From Proteus appendicitidis (GTDB lineage: Bacteria > Pseudomonadota > Gammaproteobacteria > Enterobacterales > Enterobacteriaceae), in NCBI RefSeq assembly GCF_030271835.1, contig NZ_CP127389.1, positions 1,896,001-1,960,000 on the forward strand: DNA of 64,000 nt. The letters are read 5' to 3'. The translations under genes and the position numbers were made by a program. Numbering within the stretch: the stretch's first letter is position 1; each line of letters begins with the position of its first letter. The notes under the pieces were generated by a model that searched no databases, was not told the DNA's origin, and was given only the letters and a program-made list of their open reading frames with translations. Shown piece after piece: positions 45,428 to 52,998 of this stretch.

Positions 45428-48025
45428 TTATAGTCTTATTTGATTATAGTGTCCTGAAATTTCCACCTCTGGCTTATTTTTTATTTTTCTATTTATTCTT
45501 ATTATTATTTCCAAGCCACTGTATAATAGAGGAGTTACAGATAATAAATCTTCACTGATTTGTTTTTCTTTGACAAGTTTATCTTTCTCTTCTTTATCAT
45601 TTTTATATTTTAAATCCATATATTGTTCTGATAATAAAATATCCAACATATTTTTATTGTCTAATAATGCTACATTTAACGCACTATCATTGATTATAGA
45701 CCCAGTAGTATCTTTTTCTTTCTTTGCAAATTTATTTATATTTGCGTTGTTACTAATCATTTCACTGTTATTTTTATATTTCAACAATAAATTTTCAATA
45801 TCATTTAAATCATTTTTATTTTGTTTTTCTGTAATAACTTTCATTAAACCTGATATTTGATAATTAATTTCTTCCAATAAAGAGTGGTCTATATCTTCTA
45901 ATCTTAATATTGATTCAACTTTTTCTGTTGAATTGCTAAGTTTATTTGCTAGAAAGCTTGCGGGGGACTTTACATATTCTTGAATTGCATTAATTAGAGA
46001 AGTTTGTGCATGTTCTTCTGATACTCTAATTTTAATTATCTCTTCATCTTTTTCACTTTTTTTATCTACTTTAATTTCTAGTGGATCAGTTATATCCTTA
46101 AACTTTCCATCCTTATAGTATGTTTCTATAATTTTATTAAAATCTCCAGAAAATAAGGTATTAAGATATTTTTCTGTGTCATTTTTATTGGAGGATAAAA
46201 TATTTATTTTATTTTTTTTAGACTCTGTTTCTATTTTTTTTAATTTTTCGGTGATATTTTCTACAACTGTTTTATTTAGCACATCGGAAAGCTCTTCGCT
46301 AATAGTTTCTTTCTTGTTATTGCCATTTAAAATTAAATTATCGATTTTTGAATTTATTATATATTCATTATTATTATCAATGTCTTGTAAGTCTAATCTT
46401 TTTATAAATAATATATCGTTATAATATTTAAATACTTCATTTATTTGTTCGATACTATAAATACCGATACTTTTAGGTAAATTTTCTATTATAGCTTTTT
46501 GTTCTGTGCTAGTTTCAAAAATATTTGTCTTTTTTTCATCCAGCAATAAAGGCTCGATTATTCCGTCAAATTCTTTTTTTAATTCTTCCTTTAACTCTGA
46601 ACTTTCATTAAGATTATGATAATAAAAAATTTTTAATATGGTTGAGTTTTTATTATATTCATCTAAATTTGATAATATACTTATTTTATTTTCAATAGAT
46701 AAATCGCCATTGTTAAAATTATTTATATTAAGCAAACCTAAATTATTATCATCATTAGGAATGATGAATTTTAATACATTGTCTTCCTTCACCCCACCGG
46801 TTTTAATATTAAATTTTATTTGTTTTTCTTGAGTTATTTTAATGTCTAGTTTTTTATCTATATTACTATTATTATATTGTTTAGATATCGATTTAATTAA
46901 TTCTAATTTTTCACTTAAAATAGTATTTTTTTTGTTTAAAAGCAACATGTTCATAAACAGTTCGCTTTTGTCTTTTTCATTTAATTTCTCACTTAATGTA
47001 TCGTAAGTAGATAAAAAATTATTTAAATTTCCTTCATCTTCCTGTGATGTTGCATTATTGTATAAGTTTTCATTGTTTATAATGTATTCGAATGCTGCAA
47101 AGTCTAAATTAAATTCCTTTGTTATATTTGAATGTTCATTGGATATGATTTTATTATTATTTTCATCTAGAAGAAAAAAAGTTACTTTTTCTGGTGTAAA
47201 CTCTATATCTAATATTTTTCTGTCTTTATTAAGAATTTCTTTCAGTCCTAGATAACTATGTATTATATTATAGGTTGAATAAAAAGTATCGTTAAAAATA
47301 TTGTTTAGTAATAAACTGGTCTGAGAATCATTATATTCTTCATTACTATTTTCTTTTATTATTTCCCATATTTTATCCATCACATATTTTTTTGTCATTC
47401 CACTGCAATTTTTTTTTGATGCAACCTCATTTAGTTTTGAGTTTCCTTTTTTAAAAGAATCTAGTTCTTCATCTCTATAAACATTATCATTCAATAACAA
47501 TGATAAATTGCTTCTTATTAATTCTATTTTTTCTTCCGTGCTTTTATTTTCCATTTCATTTGTTTTATTTACATAATTTACTACCATTAATTCTATATTA
47601 TTAATATCCATTTTCAGTGATTGATTAAATAATGATTTAATACTTTGGTTATTAATAATATTATTCCTTTGTTTTTCTGAACAATCAATTTCAAAATATG
47701 ACTGAGATATGTGTGTACCATTCTGAATATACCCTATCTCAAAATAAAAAACATTATTATCTATTTTAATGTTAAATGTATCTTTATAATCATTTAGTGA
47801 TAAATTCCTTAATTCTTTAAATTTATCTAGTTTATCTAAAAATGAAACATCAGGGTTGTAATAAACATCATAAAGCAATGTCATAACTTGCTTTTTATCG
47901 CTAATATGGAAAAAATCTTTTATCTTATCCCAGATAGTCATGACTTTATTGACTTTTTCTCCAGATAAAACGCTATTAATCTGAGCTGATGTTAGTTTAC
48001 TATTTCCTATGGTTATGCTATTCAT
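45428..48025 (-). CDS. Large AT-rich protein with a SifA/SseJ-like type III effector N-terminal domain
   Basis: An 865-residue protein rich in Asn, Lys, Ile, Glu and Ser. Residues ~1-110 resemble the N-terminal domain of Salmonella SPI-2 effectors: ITIGN at 4-8 (as in SifA), WDKIKDFF at 32-39 (SifA has WEKIKDFF; the family motif is WEK(I/M)xxFF), a following helix KKQVMTLLYDVYYN like SifA/SseJ, then FKELRNLSLNDYKDTFNIKI matching a helix-strand stretch. This domain directs secretion and host-cell targeting. The remaining ~750 residues match nothing I know; they look largely helical, with no repeats of exact sequence and no membrane segment. The base composition is far more AT-rich than its neighbours, so transfer is likely. 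An AGG lies 7 bases before ATG. No type III apparatus or chaperone gene is nearby. Confidence 0.75.
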   Translation of the reverse strand: MNSITIGNSKLTSAQINSVLSGEKVNKVMTIWDKIKDFFHISDKKQVMTLLYDVYYNPDVSFLDKLDKFKELRNLSLNDYKDTFNIKIDNNVFYFEIGYIQNGTHISQSYFEIDCSEKQRNNIINNQSIKSLFNQSLKMDINNIELMVVNYVNKTNEMENKSTEEKIELIRSNLSLLLNDNVYRDEELDSFKKGNSKLNEVASKKNCSGMTKKYVMDKIWEIIKENSNEEYNDSQTSLLLNNIFNDTFYSTYNIIHSYLGLKEILNKDRKILDIEFTPEKVTFFLLDENNNKIISNEHSNITKEFNLDFAAFEYIINNENLYNNATSQEDEGNLNNFLSTYDTLSEKLNEKDKSELFMNMLLLNKKNTILSEKLELIKSISKQYNNSNIDKKLDIKITQEKQIKFNIKTGGVKEDNVLKFIIPNDDNNLGLLNINNFNNGDLSIENKISILSNLDEYNKNSTILKIFYYHNLNESSELKEELKKEFDGIIEPLLLDEKKTNIFETSTEQKAIIENLPKSIGIYSIEQINEVFKYYNDILFIKRLDLQDIDNNNEYIINSKIDNLILNGNNKKETISEELSDVLNKTVVENITEKLKKIETESKKNKINILSSNKNDTEKYLNTLFSGDFNKIIETYYKDGKFKDITDPLEIKVDKKSEKDEEIIKIRVSEEHAQTSLINAIQEYVKSPASFLANKLSNSTEKVESILRLEDIDHSLLEEINYQISGLMKVITEKQNKNDLNDIENLLLKYKNNSEMISNNANINKFAKKEKDTTGSIINDSALNVALLDNKNMLDILLSEQYMDLKYKNDKEEKDKLVKEKQISEDLLSVTPLLYSGLEIIIRINRKIKNKPEVEISGHYNQIRL

Positions 48026-48297
48026 ATTTCGCCTAGTTTGAAAAAACTTAAAGTAAGATGATAATAAATAATAATAAAATTACTTAATATAAATAAATGC
48101 CTTGATTATTTTAATAAAAAATATTTTTGCTTTTTATAATGTAGAATATATGGCAATGTATCAATAATACAATTTAAGTATTCTCCTCTATAACTTTATT
48201 TCTATTATAAAATTAATCTAATATTAAAAATTAATATATAAATAATTGCTCATTTTTTAGGATCATAATATTAAAAACTTATACTCCATCATTTTTA

Positions 48298-48316
48298 AAT
48301 GAAAATGATTATTATT
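48298..48316. promoter_or_regulatory. Fur box before the first siderophore receptor
   Basis: AATGAAAATGATTATTATT matches 16 of 18 informative positions of AATGATAATNATTATCATT, ~85 bases upstream of the receptor start. Confidence 0.8.
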
Positions 48317-48321
48317 TATAT

Positions 48322-48369
48322 TGACTGACAGTCGGTCGTTGTTGTATGTTACCGACCCTGAGTCAGTCA
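48322..48369. promoter_or_regulatory. TetR-type palindrome and imperfect 48-bp inverted repeat
   Basis: The left part, TGACTGACAGTCGGTCG (48322-48338), has GACNGACNGTCNGTC symmetry and shares 14 of 17 bases with the palindrome at 63901-63917. Its TGACTGAC and GTCGGT halves also pair with ACCGAC (48351-48356) and GTCAGTCA (48362-48369), forming a possible leader hairpin 32 bases before the receptor start. Confidence 0.65.
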
Positions 48370-48400
48370 TTATCAATTTTTCATTTTCGATGGAATTATC

Positions 48401-50584
48401 ATGTTGCTATTACCTGAAAATAATCATTGTCCAAATAAGCACTTTAAAAGTGGACGTAACTACTATTCTATTGTTATTCCTACATTATTTACATTAACTG
48501 CCCTATCCCCTGTTTATGCGGAAACCACGGAAAAAATTGTGGTCACTGCGAGTAGCGGTAATGAAAATGAGTCATTACCTGTCGGTTATATCGCCAAGAA
48601 GCAGACAACGGCAACAAAAAGTGATGCCACGTTATTAGAAGCGCCACAAATGGTTTCTGTCGTTAATCGTGCGCAATTAGATAATTTACCTTCTGAATCT
48701 ATCAGCCAAGCGTTGCGTTATAGCTCAGGGGTTGTGAGTGAAAAATTTGGCGCTTTTGGTAGCGGTATTGATTACTCGAAAATGCGTGGTTTTGACGCTG
48801 ACTATTATTTAGATGGGCTAAGAATGCTGGGTAATAGTGGTATTTGGGCGCCACAGATTGATAGTTGGAGTTTAGAAAGTTTAGAAGCTGTGCATGGACC
48901 TGCATCTGCTTTATATGGGCAAGGTGGTGCCGGTGGTGTGATAAATATGACGTCACGTCGCCCTTCAGCAGAAACTCAGCATCAAGTGCAACTACAAGCT
49001 GGTAATAATAAAAACCATGGTATTAAATTTGATACTACATCTGCACTTAATGAGGATGAAACATGGTTATATCGTGTTTCAGGCTTGGCGCTTGAACAAG
49101 AGTCGCAAATACCCTCTTCTCGTCAAACTCGATTTCTTATCTCGCCCGCTGTTACTTGGAAACCAAATGATGCATTGAGTTGGACAATATTGGGGCAATA
49201 TCAAAAAGAGCCTCGTCTTGGTTACTATAATACATTGCCTGCTCAAGCATTAGGTTTGTTACCAAACCCTAATGGAAAAGTCGATCCTAATCGAAATTAT
49301 AATAATCAAAGTCATGATAATTCACACCGTAAGCAACAATCATTAACCTCACTGTTCGCGTATGATCTAACACCTCAGTGGCAGTTTAAGCAAAATACCC
49401 GTTTTATGAAGGTTGATACGGAAATCAGTCGTGATTATACCCGTGGTTTTTTACCAGGTGATCGTCTGCTCACTGCGGTTTATCAAGAAGCACCGAGTAA
49501 ATCAGAAACATGGGTAACAGATACTCAATTGATTGGTAAATTATCGACATGGGATATCAATCATACGGTGATGGCTGGTTTTGATTATCAACATGGCAAT
49601 ATGACTAAAGATTGGTGGGGTTCACAAACAGTTAGTTTTGATCCTTGGGCATCACATCACAAGCCAGATTTTGAGCCTTACCCTGTTTCACGTACGTCAA
49701 CAAAACAACAATTTGATCGCTATGGATATTATTTACAAGATCATTTGCGCTGGCAGCAATGGAATTTACTGCTAAGTGGTCGTTATGATTCCTCTGATTT
49801 AGACACACATAATCAAATTTCAGGTGCTACAAGCTCCAGCCATAACACGGCATGGAGCCATCGTGTGGGTTTAAGCTATCAATTTAATAATGGATTTTCA
49901 CCTTGGGTAAGTACATCAGATAGTTTTGATCCTGTATTAGGTACAGATGCAGATGGAAAAGCTTTTATTCCAATGAAATCAAAACAATATGAAGCGGGTA
50001 TTAAGTATCAAAATCCTGAGTCAACACAATTAGTGAGTGTTGCTGTTTATCAATTAACGCAAGAAAATGTCACAACACATAACCCAAGAAATCCTGATTA
50101 TTATCAGCAATCTGGAGAAATTCGTTCTCGGGGGCTTGAGTTTGAAAGTAAATTAGCGTTAACACCACGAGTTAATATGATGCTCAATTATGCTTATATT
50201 CATAATATTGTGACATCAACGAGTGATCCGACAACGTTAAATAAACACCCTGTACAAGTGCCTACTCATACCGGCTCTGCATGGATAGATTACCGTTTTC
50301 ACCAGCCTTACTTAGAAGGTGCATTATTAGGTGCCGGCGTACGCTATTTAGGCTCCAGTTATGGTGATAATACAAATACGTTTAAAGTACCCGCAGTATG
50401 GTTAGCTGATATGAGTTTCCGCTACCAATTATCGTCAATAAACCGTGAATTGCAGGGATTAGAGTTAGGATTAACTGTCAGCAATATTACAAATAAATCC
50501 TATGTTGCGAGTTGTACCAGCTCGACTTACTGCAGTATTGGTACTGATCGCGTAGTTCTTGGTGTATTAAATTACTATTTTTAG
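48401..50584 (+). CDS. TonB-dependent siderophore receptor (FhuA/FoxA-like), first
   Basis: A 727-residue outer-membrane receptor with a long signal region (residues ~1-40, ending YA). The TonB box is KIVVTAS (~45-51). The plug spans ~70-190 (APQMVSVVNRAQLDNLPSES, KMRGFDADYYLDGLRM, HGPASALYGQGGAGGVINM), and a 22-strand-type barrel ends NITNKSYVASCTSSTYCSIG and a terminal Phe. The plug and the C-terminal Cys pair are like hydroxamate siderophore receptors. It precedes a Tat-exported binding protein by 9 bases and is probably Fur-controlled. The ligand is unknown. Confidence 0.88.
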   Translation: MLLLPENNHCPNKHFKSGRNYYSIVIPTLFTLTALSPVYAETTEKIVVTASSGNENESLPVGYIAKKQTTATKSDATLLEAPQMVSVVNRAQLDNLPSESISQALRYSSGVVSEKFGAFGSGIDYSKMRGFDADYYLDGLRMLGNSGIWAPQIDSWSLESLEAVHGPASALYGQGGAGGVINMTSRRPSAETQHQVQLQAGNNKNHGIKFDTTSALNEDETWLYRVSGLALEQESQIPSSRQTRFLISPAVTWKPNDALSWTILGQYQKEPRLGYYNTLPAQALGLLPNPNGKVDPNRNYNNQSHDNSHRKQQSLTSLFAYDLTPQWQFKQNTRFMKVDTEISRDYTRGFLPGDRLLTAVYQEAPSKSETWVTDTQLIGKLSTWDINHTVMAGFDYQHGNMTKDWWGSQTVSFDPWASHHKPDFEPYPVSRTSTKQQFDRYGYYLQDHLRWQQWNLLLSGRYDSSDLDTHNQISGATSSSHNTAWSHRVGLSYQFNNGFSPWVSTSDSFDPVLGTDADGKAFIPMKSKQYEAGIKYQNPESTQLVSVAVYQLTQENVTTHNPRNPDYYQQSGEIRSRGLEFESKLALTPRVNMMLNYAYIHNIVTSTSDPTTLNKHPVQVPTHTGSAWIDYRFHQPYLEGALLGAGVRYLGSSYGDNTNTFKVPAVWLADMSFRYQLSSINRELQGLELGLTVSNITNKSYVASCTSSTYCSIGTDRVVLGVLNYYF

Positions 50585-50593
50585 GAAATGAAC

Positions 50594-51763
50594 ATGGATA
50601 ATTATCGACGTTCATTACTAAAAGGTGCCAGTGCATTCTCTTTATTATTAGCGAGTCCTTTTCCTGTTTATGCAAAGCCTATTTATGTAAAACCAAAACA
50701 GAGAGAAGTTGTTGATATTCTAGGAAGAGAAAGTGTATTACCACAAGAACTAACACGTATTTATGTGGCAGATAGTGGGTTATTTTTACTTTATGCTTCA
50801 TTAAATGAAGGCGCTCTTTATGAGCGTCTTATCGCAATGCCTTCTGCTTTTCGTACCGCTGATTTAAGTTTATATCATCAATATACGCGAGCTTTTCCAC
50901 AATTATTGGCGCTACCTGAATTTACGGCGATGTCGAGTGGGCACTTTAATAGTGAAAAACTTATCGCGCTAAAACCAGATGTCATTATTGTCGCTGTTGG
51001 GACTTATCGCGCAATCAGCGTTAATGGTGTGTTGGACTTATTAACTAAAGCAAATATTCCCGTTGTGGCGCTTGATTTGAGTATCGACCCACTTAATAAC
51101 ACACCAATCAGCACATCGATTATGGGAAATATGCTTGGTAATACCCAACAAAGCCAAGCAATGAATCAATTTCGTGAGAAACAACTTAGTTATATTTCTC
51201 AGCAATTAGGAAAAAAGCCATTTAAACGCCCTAATGTATTATTTGAACGAGCCGCGGGCTTTACTCCAGAATGTTGCCTCTCATATGGTAATGGCAGTAT
51301 GGGACAAATGCTACAAAGTGCAGGTGGTAAAAATCTAGGTTCAGAATATATAAAAAGTACTTATGGTCTTTTGAATCAGGAAACGGTGATTTACTCTGAA
51401 TCCGATAAGATCTTTTTAACGGGGGCTGATTGGAGTGGCTATAACCCTTCTGGCGATTGGATTAATTTAGGGCCTGGCGCAAATTTAGCTTTGGCAAAAC
51501 AGCAACTGACAGTTTTAATGCAACGCCTTGCTTATAAAACACTCGATGCGGTTAAAAACAAACAAGTATATGCTATTTGGCACTCTTTTTATGACAGCCC
51601 TTTTGGCTTTATTGCTATTTTGCAAATGGCAAAATGGCTACATCCTGAACGCTTTTCCCACCTTGATGCAGACGCTATTTTTCATGAATACCATACCCAA
51701 TTTTTGCCAGTAGAATGGGAAACAGGTTATTGGGTGACATTACTTGATGAAGATAAGGAATAA
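50594..51763 (+). CDS. Tat-exported siderophore-binding periplasmic protein
   Basis: A 389-residue class III binding protein. The start at 50594 is chosen because AGGA lies 7 bases upstream; an ATG at 50588 is only 1 base from it. The N-terminus carries a twin-arginine signal, YRRSLLKGASAF, as in E. coli FhuD. The family fold is visible in FNSEKLIALKPDVIIVAV and the closing ALAKQQLTVLMQRLAYKTLD. It is longer than a usual FhuD (~296). It is co-transcribed with the receptor upstream and the FGE-like gene 2 bases downstream. Confidence 0.82.
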   Translation: MDNYRRSLLKGASAFSLLLASPFPVYAKPIYVKPKQREVVDILGRESVLPQELTRIYVADSGLFLLYASLNEGALYERLIAMPSAFRTADLSLYHQYTRAFPQLLALPEFTAMSSGHFNSEKLIALKPDVIIVAVGTYRAISVNGVLDLLTKANIPVVALDLSIDPLNNTPISTSIMGNMLGNTQQSQAMNQFREKQLSYISQQLGKKPFKRPNVLFERAAGFTPECCLSYGNGSMGQMLQSAGGKNLGSEYIKSTYGLLNQETVIYSESDKIFLTGADWSGYNPSGDWINLGPGANLALAKQQLTVLMQRLAYKTLDAVKNKQVYAIWHSFYDSPFGFIAILQMAKWLHPERFSHLDADAIFHEYHTQFLPVEWETGYWVTLLDEDKE

Positions 51764-51765
51764 TC

Positions 51766-52887
51766 ATGTTCGATATCTATTCACCTGATCCTTTACGGAT
51801 AAAAGTTGAGACACAATCAGCAGGAAAAAGAACTATCTTGTATTCTGCAAAAGGTCAGCCAAATTATATGTATGTAATGCCTCGTTTTCGATTAAATGAA
51901 GTATCGGATGATCTTGATAGTACTATTCACCCTGCTTTTATTGTAAATGGAAAAGTTAAGGATACATTTCTCTATGCGTGTTATCCCGCTTCATTACATC
52001 AAGGTGAATTACTCAGTTTACCCAATCAAAAACCCGCTAGTCAGTTAGATTTGTTAAGTTTTCAACAATATGCTCAACAGACAGGAATGGGATTTCATTT
52101 AAGCACCCATGCTGAATGGGCTGCACTTATGCTGTGGTGTCGTCACCATAATAAGGTTGAAGATGGAAATACAGATTATGGGCGTAGTTTTTTAAATCCA
52201 GAACAATGCACTAATCGAGTTGATGGCAAAGAGGCTGGTGATACCGATTTTATTACTGGTGATCCAACGACAATAACATCGCCACCGTGGCCGAATTGGT
52301 ATCATGACAATAGCTTATTTGGTATTAGTGATTTATGTGGAAACCTCTGGGAATGGCAAAGTGGAATGCAACTAGATGCCGGAGAGATACAGATAATTAA
52401 AGATAATGATGCCGTATTTTGTGGTGATCCAACGATAACAGAGCAATGGCATTCAATAGCGTTATCAACAGGTAAGTTATTGCCTATTAATGATATTCAT
52501 AGCGCAAAATACGATGCTCCTTCTGATTATTGTGAGGGAAATGCAGGTATACCTATTTTATCAACTTCAATAAAACACTATAACGGCGCACCCGCAGATA
52601 ATGGTTATCCTGCAGGATTAATGGATGGTGATTTTAACGCAATAATGGCTGCAGATGATCTTGAAGTGCCCACATTATTTAAAGCATTAGGATTATATCC
52701 AGCAATAAACCAGCAAGATCACGATCAGGTTTATTTACGAAATTATGGGCAGCGCTCTTTAATGCGAGGAGGTGCATGGTATTCACAGCAATTAGCAGGA
52801 ATGCGAACTTTATGTTTAAGCCATAATGCACGCCATCGCAGCACTTCTGTCGGTGGTCGCCTTGCTTGGATTGACATAACCAGTTAA
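51766..52887 (+). CDS. Formylglycine-generating-enzyme/C-type-lectin-fold protein within a siderophore operon
   Basis: A 373-residue soluble protein without signal peptide. GISDLCGNLWEW (186-197), RGGAWYSQQ (334-342) and SVGGRLAWI near the C-terminus are the landmarks of the SUMF1/FGE (C-type lectin-like) fold. The paired catalytic cysteines of true formylglycine-generating enzymes are not present; only one Cys (in MRTLCLSHNARHR) lies in the corresponding stretch, so that chemistry is doubtful. It starts 2 bases after the binding-protein stop. PvdO in pyoverdine maturation is a known FGE-like siderophore-tailoring protein, so a tailoring or ligand-handling role is possible, but it is inference. 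Phage tail-type and receptor-tip proteins share the fold. Confidence 0.72.
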   Translation: MFDIYSPDPLRIKVETQSAGKRTILYSAKGQPNYMYVMPRFRLNEVSDDLDSTIHPAFIVNGKVKDTFLYACYPASLHQGELLSLPNQKPASQLDLLSFQQYAQQTGMGFHLSTHAEWAALMLWCRHHNKVEDGNTDYGRSFLNPEQCTNRVDGKEAGDTDFITGDPTTITSPPWPNWYHDNSLFGISDLCGNLWEWQSGMQLDAGEIQIIKDNDAVFCGDPTITEQWHSIALSTGKLLPINDIHSAKYDAPSDYCEGNAGIPILSTSIKHYNGAPADNGYPAGLMDGDFNAIMAADDLEVPTLFKALGLYPAINQQDHDQVYLRNYGQRSLMRGGAWYSQQLAGMRTLCLSHNARHRSTSVGGRLAWIDITS

Positions 52888-52967
52888 TTAAACCGAAAAA
52901 TTGTCATTTATAGACATATTTGCATAAATTAATTTACCTTAGTATCGATTACATGAATAATAGCGGT

Positions 52968-52986
52968 AATAGTAATGATTATTATT
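52968..52986. promoter_or_regulatory. Fur-box-like site before the second siderophore receptor
   Basis: AATAGTAATGATTATTATT matches 15 of 18 informative positions of the Fur consensus, 13-31 bases before the GTG start. Confidence 0.7.
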
Positions 52987-52998
52987 CGGTGACTCATT

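Larger units (their letters stand above)
48026..48400. other. Very AT-rich 375-bp divergent intergenic region
   Basis: No convincing gene is seen. The left ~250 bases are almost all A/T with long A and T tracts, a likely H-NS-type silencing target upstream of the effector-like gene. The right part holds a strong Fur box (48298-48316) and a GACNGACNGTCNGTC palindrome with hairpin potential (48322-48369) before the siderophore receptor. Confidence 0.6.

Noticed and set aside
45570..47255. Several open frames on the plus strand opposite the effector-like gene
   Set aside because: They arise from the AT-rich antisense of a long coding gene, are Phe/Leu/Ser-rich and have no ribosome sites or family matches.
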